From NCBI RefSeq assembly GCF_035917575.1, contig NZ_CP109090.1, positions 5,394,001 through 5,458,000 of the forward strand: a stretch of 64,000 bases of DNA. The letters are read 5' to 3'. Origin of the DNA: Streptomyces sp. NBC_01788 (lineage in GTDB: Bacteria > Actinomycetota > Actinomycetes > Streptomycetales > Streptomycetaceae). The position numbers and the translations under genes were made by a program. Under the pieces are notes generated by a model that was not told where the DNA came from, did not search any database, and saw nothing but the letters and a program-made list of their open reading frames with translations. Position 1 is the first letter of the stretch; every line of letters starts with the position of its first letter. Below, piece after piece: positions 30,651-42,160 of this stretch.

Positions 30651-32377
30651 CGTGCTGCCTCCTGTGCGCTCAGGGTGTCGCCGTCCCCGGTGTCGCGCGC
30701 CACCAGCGCCCGGTAACCCGGTTCCGAGTCGAGCAGTTCGCGATGGCTGCCGCTGGCGGCGACCTTGCCGTCGACCAGGTAGTGGACGGTGTCGGCGTGG
30801 TCCAGCACCAGCGGGGAAGTGGTCGTGACGACCGTCGTGCGGCCCTCGCGGGCCCCGCGCAGCCGGTCGGCGACCGCGGCCTCGGTGTGCGCGTCGAGTG
30901 CCGAGGTGGGCTCCACGGCCAGCAGCACCTCCGGGTCGGCAAGCAGCGCCCGCACCAGCCGGACCCGCTGCCGCTGACCGCCGGAGAGACTGCGGCCCTG
31001 GGCGGTCACGGCCGAGTCGAGCCCGTCCGGCAGCCCCTGCACGACGTCCTCGGCGACGGCCGCGCGCACCGCCCGCGTCATCTCGGCGTCCGCGCGCTCC
31101 CGGCGCCCGCACACCAGCTCCCGCAGGGTCCCGGCGAACAGGTCGGCCTCGTTGTCGGCGATCAGGATCCGCTCCCGGACCCGGGGCAGCCCGATCGCGT
31201 CGAGCCGCAGCTCGCCCCAGGTGGCCGCGGACGGCTCGTACCGGCCCAGGCGGTCGACCACGGCCGCCGCGTCGGCGGGCCGGGCCCCGGCCAGCGCGGT
31301 CAGCCGGCCGGGCGCCACCCGGACCCCGGAGACCGGGTCGTACAGCACCGCCGGTTCGCCCGGCCCGTCGTGCGTTCCGGTGTCTTCCTCCGGTTGCACC
31401 CGCAACAGCCGTGCCACCCGGCGGGCGGCGACCACACCCCGGCCGAGCTGGTACCCCATGTCGACGAAGAACGCCACCGGCCCCACCAGCACCGCCACAT
31501 AGCCGTACACCGACACCAGCTCGCCCACCGTGATCCGCCCCTCGGCGGCCAGCCGGGCCGCCAGCCAGGTCACCACGGCCAGGAACAGGGTCGGCAGGCC
31601 CACGCCGAAGGCCTGCATCCAGCTGGTCACCGCGCCCACCCGGTAGCCCTGCGCCCGCAGCCGCTGCGAGTCGCGGCGGAAGGCGTCCGCGAACAGCCCC
31701 TTGCCGCCGAGCCCGTTGAGGACTCGCAGCCCGCCCGCAAGGTCGTCGATCCGCGCGGTCAGCACGCGCTGCCGCTCCCGGTACTCGCCCTCCGTACCCT
31801 GCAACCGCCGCATCAGCGGCCCCACCAGCACGGCGATCAGCGGTACCCCGAGCAGGACGACGGCCGCCAACTGCGCCGAGACCGACAGCAGCAGCCCGGC
31901 CACGACCGCGTAGACCACGACCGAGCCGACCCCCGGGCCGACCACGGTCAGGCACGTGCTGATCGTCTGGACGTCGCCGACGCCGATCGTGACGACCTCC
32001 CCGGCCCCGACCCGGCGCGGCAGCGCGGCGCCCAGCCGGACCACGTGGTCGACGACGACCTTGACGGTGCGGAAGTTGGCGTCCATCCGCACCCGGGTCA
32101 TCGTGCGGTGCCGCATCATGCTCAGCCAGGCGTTGAACACCCCGACCGCGAACAGCAGCCCGGTCCAGCCGGCCAGCGCGGCCATGTTCCCCCGCTGGAG
32201 TCCGTCGTCGATCGCCCGGGACATCAGGTACGGCGTGGCCGCGAGCAGCACCATCCACGCGCTGGCCAGGAGCGCCCCGGCCGCCGACCGGCCCGGCTGG
32301 CGCATCACCAGCCACCACAGATACCGCCATCCGCCCCGGCAGTCGGGTGTCCCGGGATCCTCATAGGCGTCGATCAC
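30647..32377 (-). CDS. ABC half-transporter (type IV exporter), degenerate ATP-site subunit
   Basis: 576 residues: six membrane helices (about 30-300) followed by an ATPase-like domain. The P-loop is gone: the expected GxxGxGKS/T is replaced by LAGARPADAAAV (near 362), with no lysine. Walker B reads LLAVEPTSALD (Asp lost, Glu kept) and the H-loop histidine is missing (VVTTTSPLVLDH). The signature LSGGQRQRVRLVRALLADP is perfect (about 462). Such a domain cannot bind ATP normally but can complete the partner's site. GTG 32377 lies 16 bases after the preceding ABC gene, and the 3' end overlaps the next one (GTGA). Confidence 0.9.
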   Translation of the reverse strand: MIDAYEDPGTPDCRGGWRYLWWLVMRQPGRSAAGALLASAWMVLLAATPYLMSRAIDDGLQRGNMAALAGWTGLLFAVGVFNAWLSMMRHRTMTRVRMDANFRTVKVVVDHVVRLGAALPRRVGAGEVVTIGVGDVQTISTCLTVVGPGVGSVVVYAVVAGLLLSVSAQLAAVVLLGVPLIAVLVGPLMRRLQGTEGEYRERQRVLTARIDDLAGGLRVLNGLGGKGLFADAFRRDSQRLRAQGYRVGAVTSWMQAFGVGLPTLFLAVVTWLAARLAAEGRITVGELVSVYGYVAVLVGPVAFFVDMGYQLGRGVVAARRVARLLRVQPEEDTGTHDGPGEPAVLYDPVSGVRVAPGRLTALAGARPADAAAVVDRLGRYEPSAATWGELRLDAIGLPRVRERILIADNEADLFAGTLRELVCGRRERADAEMTRAVRAAVAEDVVQGLPDGLDSAVTAQGRSLSGGQRQRVRLVRALLADPEVLLAVEPTSALDAHTEAAVADRLRGAREGRTTVVTTTSPLVLDHADTVHYLVDGKVAASGSHRELLDSEPGYRALVARDTGDGDTLSAQEAAR

Positions 32378-32393
32378 CGTGTGTCCCGTCCCC

Positions 32394-34253
32394 TCAGGCC
32401 AGGCTGTCGCGCCAGGCGCGGTGCAGGTCCGCGAAGCGGCCCGTGCCCGCGACGAGTTCGGCCGGGGCGCCGTCCTCCACGATCCGGCCGTGCTCCATCA
32501 CCAGCACCCGGTCGGCGATCTCCACGGTGGACAGCCGGTGGGCGATCACCACCGCCGTACGCCCCCGCAGCACCGTGGTCATCGCCGTCTGCACCGCCCG
32601 CTCGCCGGGCACGTCCAGCGAGCTGGTCGCCTCGTCGAGGATGAGCACCGCCGGATCGGCGAGCAACGCCCGTGCGAAGGAGACCAGTTGACGCTGGCCC
32701 GCGGAGATGCGGCCGCCCCGCTTGCGTACGTCCGTGTCGTAGCCGTCGGGCAGGGCGCTGATGAAGTCGTGCGCGCCGATCGCCTTCGCCGCCTGCTCGA
32801 TCTCCTCACGGGTGGCGTCCGGGCGGCCGATCGCGATGTTCTCCGCGACCGTGCCGGAGAACAGGAAGGTCTCCTGCGTCACCATGACCACCCCGCGCCG
32901 CAGTTCGGACACGGCGAGTTCGCGCAGGTCCACCCCGTCGAGCAGCACCCGCCCCTCGGTGGGGTCGTAGAAGCGGGCCAGCAGCTTGGCCAGCGTGGAC
33001 TTGCCCGCGCCGGTGGAGCCGACCACGGCGACGGTCTGCCCGGCCGGAACGACCAGCTCGAAGCGGGGCAGCACCTCGCCGCCCGTGCGGTAGCCGAAGC
33101 CGACCCCGTCGAAGACCACCTCGCGGCCGGGCAGGCCCGGCCTCGGCGCCGGGAGCGGCCGGGGCGCCGACGGCTCGGGCACGGACGGCGTCTGCGCCAG
33201 CAAACCCGCGATCTTCTCCAGCGACGCGGCCGCCGACTCGTAGGAGTTGAGGAACATGCCGAGCCGGTCGATGGGGTCGTACAGCCGGCGCAGGTACAGC
33301 ACCGCCGCCGCCAGCACGCCCAGCTCCAGCGAGCCGTCCGTCACCCGGTAGGCGCCCCACAGCACGATCACCGCGACCGCCGTGTTGGCCACCAGCCGGG
33401 AGCCGACGACATAGCGGGCCATCTCCAGCAGGGCGTCGCCGTTGGTGCGCTCGTGGCGCCGGTTCAGGATCCGGAAACCGGCGTCGTTGGCGGCCTCGCG
33501 GCGGAACGCGCGCACCGGCCGGATGCCGTTCATCGTCTCCACGAACTTCACGATCACCGCGGCGATCGCGGTCGACCGCTCCTGGAACACCCGCCCCGCG
33601 CGCCGCCGGTACGCCCGGACCAGCACGTGCAGCGGCACGAAGGACGCCACCGCCACCGCGCCGAGACCCAGGTCCAGCCACAGCAGCATCGCCGAGATGC
33701 AGAAGAAGGACAGTACGACCGTGACGAGTTCCTGGAGCCCCTCGCTGAGCAGTTCGCGCAGCGACTCCACGTCCGTGGTGGAACGGGAGATCAGCCGGCC
33801 CGAGGTGTAGCGCTCGTGGAAGTCGACGCTGAGCGCCTGCCCCTGGCGGAAGATCCGGCCGCGCAGATCCAGCAGCACGTCCTGGTTGACCCGGGCCGAG
33901 GCGACGATGAACGCCCACTGGAGCGCGCCGGAGGCGAGCGCGCACAGCAGATAGCCGACCGCCACCGCGATCAGCGGGCCGCGGTCGTGGTCGCGGAACG
34001 CCGGTACGGCGGTGTCGATCGCGTACGCCACGAGCAGCGGGCCCGCCTGGACGGCCAGTTGCTGGAGCAGCAGCAGGAGCGTGGTGCCGGCGACCCGGGC
34101 CTTCATGGGTGTCAGCAGGGAGCGCAGCAGGGCGGACGTGGCGCCCGGCGGAGTGGGCAGGACGTCGCGGTCGAAGGGGTCGCGGGTGTCCTCGGGGCGA
34201 GGCGGGTCCTGTTCGTCGCCGGTGGTCCGGACGGGCTTCGTGGGTGCCGTCAT
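32394..34253 (-). CDS. ABC half-transporter (type IV exporter), catalytic partner of the second pair
   Basis: 619 residues with a charged N-terminal extension of about 45 residues, six membrane helices (about 50-330) and an ATPase domain. Walker A GSTGAGKST (about 408), Walker B LILDEATSSLD, H-loop VIAHRLST; the signature is altered to ISAGQRQL (about 514). It overlaps the upstream gene by four bases (ATGA). Combined with the upstream protein (intact LSGGQ but LDDP Walker B) this predicts one standard and one weakened ATP site, the layout of TM287/288-like heterodimers. Substrate unknown. Confidence 0.9.
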   Translation of the reverse strand: MTAPTKPVRTTGDEQDPPRPEDTRDPFDRDVLPTPPGATSALLRSLLTPMKARVAGTTLLLLLQQLAVQAGPLLVAYAIDTAVPAFRDHDRGPLIAVAVGYLLCALASGALQWAFIVASARVNQDVLLDLRGRIFRQGQALSVDFHERYTSGRLISRSTTDVESLRELLSEGLQELVTVVLSFFCISAMLLWLDLGLGAVAVASFVPLHVLVRAYRRRAGRVFQERSTAIAAVIVKFVETMNGIRPVRAFRREAANDAGFRILNRRHERTNGDALLEMARYVVGSRLVANTAVAVIVLWGAYRVTDGSLELGVLAAAVLYLRRLYDPIDRLGMFLNSYESAAASLEKIAGLLAQTPSVPEPSAPRPLPAPRPGLPGREVVFDGVGFGYRTGGEVLPRFELVVPAGQTVAVVGSTGAGKSTLAKLLARFYDPTEGRVLLDGVDLRELAVSELRRGVVMVTQETFLFSGTVAENIAIGRPDATREEIEQAAKAIGAHDFISALPDGYDTDVRKRGGRISAGQRQLVSFARALLADPAVLILDEATSSLDVPGERAVQTAMTTVLRGRTAVVIAHRLSTVEIADRVLVMEHGRIVEDGAPAELVAGTGRFADLHRAWRDSLA

Positions 34254-36100
34254 CGCTCGTCGTCCTCCTCTTCCGGCGAGCGTCCGCCCGACATCAGATG
34301 GGCGTACTCGGTGTTGGTGCGCAGCAGTTCGTGGTGGGTGCCCACGGCGGTGATCCGGCCGCCGGAGAGCAGGGCGACCCGGTCGGCGAGCAGGACCGTG
34401 GAGGGGCGGTGCGCCACGATCAGGGCGGTGGTGTCGGTCAGCACCTGGCGCAGGGCCGCCTCCACGGCCGCCTCCGTGTGCACGTCCAGGGCGGACAGCG
34501 GGTCGTCCAGGATCAGGAACCGGGGCCCTCCGACGACGGCACGGGCCAGCGCGAGGCGCTGCCGCTGGCCGCCGGAGAGACTGAGGCCCTGCTCACCGAC
34601 CTGGGTCGCGGTGCCCTGGGGGAGGGTGTGCGCGAAGCCGGCCTGGGCGACGGACAGCGCGCGGTCCAGTTCGGCGTCCCCGGCGCTGCCGTCGGCGCCC
34701 ATCAGGACGTTGTCGCCGACGCTCGCCGAGAACAGGGTCGGCTCCTCGAAGGCCACCGCGACCATCGTGCGCAGTTCCTCGCGGGACATCGCGGTGATGT
34801 CCTCGCCGTCCAGCGTGATCCGCCCCGAGGTCACCTCGTGGAGGCGGGGGACCAGCGCCGTCAGGGTCGTCTTGCCGCTGCCGGTCGCCCCGACCAGGGC
34901 CATCGACTCACCGGGGCGGATGTGCAGGTCGATGCGGTCCAGGAGGGGCGGGGATCCGGGCGGGGCGTCGGGGTAGCGGAAGCGGACGTTGTCGAAGCGG
35001 AGCCCCTCGTGCGCCGGGCCGTCCGAGCCGCCGGCCGGCCCGGGCGTGCGCGCGCCGGGCGCCGCCGGGCGCCCCGACTCCGGTTCCGCGTCCATCACCT
35101 CGAAGTACCGCTCGGTCGCCGTCGCCGCCTCCTGGCTCATCGCCAGCAGGAAGCCGATCGACTCCACCGGCCAGCGCAGGGCGAGCGCCGTGGACAGGAA
35201 GGCGACCAGGGTCCCCGCCGAGAGACCGCCGGAGGCCACCTGCACCGAGCCCACCACCAGCGTGGCCCCGATGGCCACCTCCGGCAGGGTCATGATGACC
35301 GTCCAGATGGCCGCGAGCAGACGGGCCTTGTGCAGCTCCGTGCCCCGCAGGGTCCGCGACAGGTCGCGGAACGCCCGCGCCTGGCTGCGGTGCCGGCCGA
35401 ACCCCTTGATGACGCGGACGCCGAGCACGCTCTCCTCGACCACCGTCGTCAGATCCCCGACCTGGTCCTGCGCCAGCCGCGCCACGTGCGCGTACCGCTT
35501 CTCGAACACCGCGCTGAAGGCGATCAGCGGCACGGCGGGCGCCAGCATCACCAGTCCGAGCGTCCAGTCCTGCATCAGCATGATGACCACGCCCACGAGG
35601 ATGGTGACCCCGTTGACCAGCAGGAACATGAGCGGGAAGGCGAGGAACATGCGCAGCAGCATCAGGTCCGTCGTGCCCCGGGACAGCAACTGCCCCGACG
35701 CCCACCGGTCGTGGAAGGCGACCGGCAGCCGTTGCAGATGCCCGTACAGGTTCGCCCGCATCTCCGCCTCGACGTGCGACAGCGGCCGCGCCACCAGCCA
35801 CCGCCGCAGCCCGAACAGTAGTGCCTCCCCGACCCCGAGCAGCAGCAGGTACAGCGCGCCGAGCCACACGCCGCGCGGATCCCGGTCGGCGATCGGCCCG
35901 TCCACCATCCACTTCAGGACGAGCGGGATCACCAGCCCCACGCAGGAGGCGACGATCGCGGTGGACGCGGCGATGAACAGCCGTATGCGGACCGGCCGCA
36001 CATAGGGCCACAGGCGCAACAGGGTGCGGACGGCCGAACGGCCGGTCGGACCGGGGGGGCCGGTACGGTCCTCGGGGGTGTCAGGTGTCGTGGGCATCAC
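34250..36100 (-). CDS. ABC half-transporter (type IV exporter), non-canonical site subunit of the second pair
   Basis: 616 residues: membrane domain (about 30-325) with RRWLVARPLSHVEAEMRANLYGHLQRLP, then a Pro/Gly-rich linker and an ATPase domain. Walker A GATGSGKTT (about 400), signature LSGGQRQRLALARAVV (about 504), H-loop IVAHRPST. Walker B ends LDDPLSALD (about 530): the catalytic Glu is Asp, the usual mark of a degenerate site. First gene of the four-gene ABC operon. The start is GTG 36100 followed by ATG 36097; the ribosome site is weak. The tail is very acidic (EEEDDER). Confidence 0.88.
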   Translation of the reverse strand: MMPTTPDTPEDRTGPPGPTGRSAVRTLLRLWPYVRPVRIRLFIAASTAIVASCVGLVIPLVLKWMVDGPIADRDPRGVWLGALYLLLLGVGEALLFGLRRWLVARPLSHVEAEMRANLYGHLQRLPVAFHDRWASGQLLSRGTTDLMLLRMFLAFPLMFLLVNGVTILVGVVIMLMQDWTLGLVMLAPAVPLIAFSAVFEKRYAHVARLAQDQVGDLTTVVEESVLGVRVIKGFGRHRSQARAFRDLSRTLRGTELHKARLLAAIWTVIMTLPEVAIGATLVVGSVQVASGGLSAGTLVAFLSTALALRWPVESIGFLLAMSQEAATATERYFEVMDAEPESGRPAAPGARTPGPAGGSDGPAHEGLRFDNVRFRYPDAPPGSPPLLDRIDLHIRPGESMALVGATGSGKTTLTALVPRLHEVTSGRITLDGEDITAMSREELRTMVAVAFEEPTLFSASVGDNVLMGADGSAGDAELDRALSVAQAGFAHTLPQGTATQVGEQGLSLSGGQRQRLALARAVVGGPRFLILDDPLSALDVHTEAAVEAALRQVLTDTTALIVAHRPSTVLLADRVALLSGGRITAVGTHHELLRTNTEYAHLMSGGRSPEEEDDER

Positions 36101-36168
36101 GGGCGAGCCTACGGACCGGCACCGGCGCAGCCCACCGAGTTTTGACCGGACCGGACTCCGCCGCTGGT

Positions 36169-36252
36169 CCTACGACCTGCGTTTTCGACCGCGGGGACCA
36201 CGTCGGACCCGGTCCGGTCGTAGGGCCGTATCAACCGATCGGCTGATACGGC
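36169..36252. promoter_or_regulatory. dyads in the divergent ABC promoter region
   Basis: Palindrome GCCGTATCA (36225-36233) with TGATACGGC (36244-36252) and an inner CCGATCGG, so 28 bases with a single mismatched pair. Directly beside it, CCTACGACC (36169-36177) pairs with GGTCGTAGG (36216-36224). The block lies between the four-gene ABC operon and the ABC-2 exporter operon, 54 bases before the latter's start. Likely an operator; the regulator is unknown. Confidence 0.6.
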
Positions 36253-36305
36253 ATCGAGCGCGCCGGGCGATGTGCGCGGGCCCCGTCCGCCGGGATTCTG
36301 GTGCC

Positions 36306-37208
36306 ATGTCCGTCATCGAAGTCAGCGAACTGCGCAAGTCCTACGGCGGCCGGACCGTCGTCGACGGCGTCTCCTTCGCCGTCGAGGAGGGCGAGATCTT
36401 CGGCATCCTCGGCCCGAACGGCGTCGGCAAGACCACCACCGTCGAGTGCGTCGAGGGCCTGCGCGTCCCCGACGCGGGCCGCGTCCGCGTCACCGGCCTC
36501 GACCCCGTCGCCGACCACGAACAGGTCGCCCGCGTGCTCGGTGCCCAGCTCCAGCAGAGCGAGTTGCAGGCCAAGCTCACCGTCCGCGAGGCGCTCCAGC
36601 TGTACGCGTCGTTCTACCCGGACCCGGCCGACTGGCGGCCACTGGCCGAACGCCTCGGCCTGACCGAGAAGCTCACCACCCGCTTCGCCAAGCTCTCCGG
36701 CGGCCAGAAGCAGCGGCTGTTCATCGCGCTCGCCCTCGTCGGCAACCCGCGGATCGTCGTCCTCGACGAACTGACCACCGGCCTGGACCCGCGCGCCCGC
36801 CGCGACACCTGGCAGCTCATCGAGGACGTCCGCGCGGGCGGTGTCACCGTGCTGCTGGTCACGCACTTCATGGAGGAGGCACAGCGGCTGTGCGACCGGA
36901 TCGCCGTGATCGACCGGGGGCGGATCGCCGCCCTGGACACCCCGCAGGGCCTGATCCGGCGCTCGGCCGGCGCCACCGTCATCAGCTTCACCCCGTCCGC
37001 GCCGCTGGACGACCGTGACCTGAACGCGCTGCCCGAACTCGCCTCCATCGCCCGCAAGGACGGCCGGATCACCCTCTCCGGATCCGACGAGACCGTCAAC
37101 GCCGTCATCACGCTGCTCGCCCGCCACCACATCACCGCCCATCAACTCCGCGTCGTCGACGCCACCCTCGACGACGCCTTCCTGGACCTGACGGAGGTCG
37201 GGGCATGA
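36306..37208 (+). CDS. ABC-2 exporter ATP-binding protein (DrrA-like)
   Basis: 300 residues. Walker A GPNGVGKTTT (about 38-47), Q-loop region QLQQSELQAKLTVREAL, signature LSGGQKQRLFIALALVGNP, Walker B IVVLDELTTGLD (Glu kept, with LT in place of PT), H-loop LLVTHFMEEAQRLCDR, and a C-terminal DrrA-type region. ATG 36306 has no clear ribosome site, so the mRNA may be leaderless or nearly so. It overlaps the permease gene by four bases. It is followed by a two-component system, an arrangement seen for exporters of antimicrobial peptides and lipids; the substrate cannot be read here. Confidence 0.9.
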   Translation: MSVIEVSELRKSYGGRTVVDGVSFAVEEGEIFGILGPNGVGKTTTVECVEGLRVPDAGRVRVTGLDPVADHEQVARVLGAQLQQSELQAKLTVREALQLYASFYPDPADWRPLAERLGLTEKLTTRFAKLSGGQKQRLFIALALVGNPRIVVLDELTTGLDPRARRDTWQLIEDVRAGGVTVLLVTHFMEEAQRLCDRIAVIDRGRIAALDTPQGLIRRSAGATVISFTPSAPLDDRDLNALPELASIARKDGRITLSGSDETVNAVITLLARHHITAHQLRVVDATLDDAFLDLTEVGA

Positions 37209-37954
37209 GCAACACCCTGGTCGACCCGGCCGTACTGCGCACCGAGATCCGGCTGTTCGGCCGTGAGCCCGGCGCGATCTTCTGGATTCTGCTGTTCCCC
37301 ACCGTGCTCCTGGTGATCCTCGGCTCCATCCCGTCCTTCCGCCAGGCCGACCCGTCCTTCGGGGGCCTGCGTCCCATCGACGCCTACGTGCCGGTCACGG
37401 TGCTGCTCGGGCTGCTCCTCGGCGGACTCCAGGGCATGCCGCAGGTCCTCACCGGCTACCGCGAACGCGGCATCCTGCGCCGGATGTCCACCACCCCGGT
37501 CCGGCCCGCCGCCCTGCTGTCCGCGCACATGGTGGTGTTCGGGGGCGCGGCCCTGGCCTCGGCGCTGCTCGCGCTCACCGTCGGCCGGCTCGCCTTCGGC
37601 GTGACCCTGCCGAGGCAGCCGTTCGGCTACGTCCTCGCCCTGCTGCTGGCCGTGTCCGCCGCGCTCGCCCTGGGCGCGATGATCTCCGCGCTGTCCCGCA
37701 CCACGCGGATCGCGGGCGCGATCGGGTCCGCGGCGCTCTTCCCGATGATGTTCAGCGCGGGCCTGTGGCTGCCGGTGCAGGCCATGCCGGACGTGCTCGC
37801 CCGGATCGTCGGCTTCACCCCGTTCGGCGCCGCCGCCCAGGCCCTGAACCAGGCCGCGGCGGGCCCCTGGCCGGGCTGGTCCCACCTGGGGGTGACGGCC
37901 GCGTGGACGGTGCTGCTCACCGCGGGGGCCGCACGCTGGTTCCGCTGGGAGTAA
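37205..37954 (+). CDS. ABC-2 type transporter permease
   Basis: 249 residues with six predicted membrane helices: about 24-44 (IFWILLFPTVLLVILGS), 60-80, 105-130, 138-160, 167-188 and 220-240. The segment YRERGILRRMSTTPVRP between helices 2 and 3 is typical of ABC2_membrane permeases, where it contacts the ATPase. Its ATG overlaps the ATPase stop (ATGA), so the subunits are coupled. The downstream kinase gene begins within 10 bases of its stop. Confidence 0.9.
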   Translation: MSNTLVDPAVLRTEIRLFGREPGAIFWILLFPTVLLVILGSIPSFRQADPSFGGLRPIDAYVPVTVLLGLLLGGLQGMPQVLTGYRERGILRRMSTTPVRPAALLSAHMVVFGGAALASALLALTVGRLAFGVTLPRQPFGYVLALLLAVSAALALGAMISALSRTTRIAGAIGSAALFPMMFSAGLWLPVQAMPDVLARIVGFTPFGAAAQALNQAAAGPWPGWSHLGVTAAWTVLLTAGAARWFRWE

Positions 37955-37961
37955 GCGGGCC

Positions 37962-39230
37962 GTGCCGGACACTGGTGGGATGACGTGCACGGCGTACGAG
38001 CAGCCCCGGGCCTCCTTCGACACCTGGGGGCCCTGGGCGCTGCTGGCCGCCAGTGTCGTCGCGGCGGCCCTGTCCGCGCGCCTGATCGGCATGGACCGGT
38101 CCGAGACGGCCGTCTCGGGCGTGCTCGTGGCCGCGGCGGTCGTGCTGCAGGTGGGCTGGGCGAGGGTGAAACGGAGGCGGCCGGGTCCGAGCCGTACCGG
38201 TGCCGGCCTCTATCTCCTGCGCTGGGCCATGGGCTTCGTGCTGACCTGGATCAATCCGTTCTTCGCCTTCTACGCCGTGACCGGCTACTACACCGCCGGC
38301 CGCGAGCTGCCCCGCCGCCTGGTGATGCCCGGTCTCCTCCTGACCGCCGTCACCATGTCCGGCAGCGAGATCGGCGGCATGCCGCCGCACGGGGTGATCC
38401 TGTGGCTCGGCTTCTTCCTGGTCCTGGCCATCAACATGTGCTTGGTCAGTGTGTTCACCCGGTATGCCGAGCAGGAGCAGGCCCGCGCCGCCGTCCAGGC
38501 CGACACCATCGCCGAACTGGAGCGCACCAACACGGCGTTGCAGCAGGCCCTCGACGAGAACGCGGCGCTGCACGCCCAACTCCTTGTTCAGGCGCGGGAG
38601 GCGGGTGTCGCCGACGAGCGCCGCCGGCTCGCGGCCGAGATCCACGACACCCTCGCGCAGGGCCTGACCGGGATCATCGCCCAGCTCCAGGTCGTCGCGA
38701 ACGCCCCTGACCTGGACACCGCCCGCGTCCACCTGGAGCGTGCCTCCGGCCTGGCCCGGCACAGTCTCGGCGAGGCCCGCCGCTCGGTGCACAACCTCGC
38801 CCCGGTCGCCCTCGCCGACGACGGGCTGCCGGGGGCGCTGACGAAGACGGTCGCCGAATGGGGCGAACGCACCGGCGTACGGGCCGGCTTCACCGTCACC
38901 GGCACCGCCGAGCAGCTCCACGACGAGGTCTCGGCGACCCTGCTGCGCATCGCCCAGGAGTCCCTCTCCAACGCGGCCCGGCACGCCCGCCCGGCCCGGG
39001 TCGGGGTGACCCTGTCCTTCATGGGCGACGAGGTCACGCTGGACGTCCGCGACGACGGCACCGGCTTCGACCCGGCCGCCGTACCCGAGCGCACCCGCGG
39101 TGGCGGCTTCGGTCTGGACGGCATGCGGGCCCGCGCCGAGCGCATCGCGGGCTCCCTCACGGTCGAGTCGGAGCCGGGGCACGGCACGGCCGTCTCGGCT
39201 CGCGTACCGTTGGTGCGCCATGACCGATGA
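37962..39230 (+). CDS. NarL-type sensor histidine kinase (HPK7)
   Basis: 422 residues. The N-terminal half has about five membrane helices (residues about 25-165) without a large external domain, as in intramembrane-sensing kinases. Then comes a coiled-coil (AVQADTIAELERTNTALQQA), HisKA_3 with ERRRLAAEIHDTLAQGLTGI (phospho-His in EIHD), and a HATPase domain with AQESLSNAARHARP, DDGTGFDP and GGGFGLDGMRARAE. GTG 37962 is used, with GGGAG about 10 bases upstream; ATG 37980 (MTCTAYEQ) is the alternative. Position after an ABC-2 exporter suggests it senses cargo or membrane stress and controls the exporter. Confidence 0.88.
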   Translation: MPDTGGMTCTAYEQPRASFDTWGPWALLAASVVAAALSARLIGMDRSETAVSGVLVAAAVVLQVGWARVKRRRPGPSRTGAGLYLLRWAMGFVLTWINPFFAFYAVTGYYTAGRELPRRLVMPGLLLTAVTMSGSEIGGMPPHGVILWLGFFLVLAINMCLVSVFTRYAEQEQARAAVQADTIAELERTNTALQQALDENAALHAQLLVQAREAGVADERRRLAAEIHDTLAQGLTGIIAQLQVVANAPDLDTARVHLERASGLARHSLGEARRSVHNLAPVALADDGLPGALTKTVAEWGERTGVRAGFTVTGTAEQLHDEVSATLLRIAQESLSNAARHARPARVGVTLSFMGDEVTLDVRDDGTGFDPAAVPERTRGGGFGLDGMRARAERIAGSLTVESEPGHGTAVSARVPLVRHDR

Positions 39231-39861
39231 CGCCGTGATCTCCCTGCTGATCGTCGACGACCATCCCGTCGTGCTCGACGGCCTGCGCGGCATGTTCGAG
39301 TCCGCGCCCGGATTCACCGTCCTCGCCGAGGCGCCGAACGGCGTCGAGGCGGTCCGGAAGGCCGCCGCGCTCGACCCGGACGTGATCCTGATGGACCTGC
39401 GCATGCCGGGCGGCTCCGGCGTGGACGCCATCCGGGAGCTGACCCGTCGCGGCGCCCGCTCCAAGGTGCTGGTCCTGACGACGTACGACACCGACTCCGA
39501 CACCCTGCCCGCGATCGAGGCGGGCGCGACCGGCTATCTGCTCAAGGACGCCCCGCGCGACGAGCTGTTCACGGCCGTCCGCGCCGCGGCCGAGGGCCGT
39601 ACGGTCCTCTCCCCGGCCGTGGCCTCCCGGCTGGTCTCGGCGGTCCGCGCGCCCGCCCCGGGCAAGGAGCCGCTCTCGGCCCGCGAGCGCGAGGTGCTGG
39701 CCCTGGTCGCCAGGGGCACCTCCAACCGGGAGATCGCCCGCGAGCTGTTCATCAGCGAGGCCACCGTGAAGACCCACCTCACCCACCTGTACGCCAAGCT
39801 CGGCGTCAAGGACCGCGCGGCGGCGGTCGCGGTCGCCTACGACCGGGGCATCCTCGGCTGA
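39220..39861 (+). CDS. NarL/FixJ-family response regulator
   Basis: 213 residues. Receiver domain: LLIVDDHPVVLDGL, phospho-Asp in VILMDLRMPGGSG, the TTYDTD switch and LLKDAPRDEL (Lys). LuxR-type helix-turn-helix at the C-terminus: LSAREREVLALVARGTSNREIARELFISEATVKTHLTHLYAKLGV. The start ATG 39220 lies inside the kinase gene (11-base overlap), so expression is coupled. The palindrome at 36225-36252 is a candidate target, though NarL-type proteins often prefer other layouts. Confidence 0.92.
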   Translation: MTDDAVISLLIVDDHPVVLDGLRGMFESAPGFTVLAEAPNGVEAVRKAAALDPDVILMDLRMPGGSGVDAIRELTRRGARSKVLVLTTYDTDSDTLPAIEAGATGYLLKDAPRDELFTAVRAAAEGRTVLSPAVASRLVSAVRAPAPGKEPLSAREREVLALVARGTSNREIARELFISEATVKTHLTHLYAKLGVKDRAAAVAVAYDRGILG

Positions 39862-39878
39862 AAGTCCGATGAGCGGCC

Positions 39879-42140
<2,262 letters not shown>

Positions 42141-42160
42141 CAGGGCGGCCCCTTTATTCG

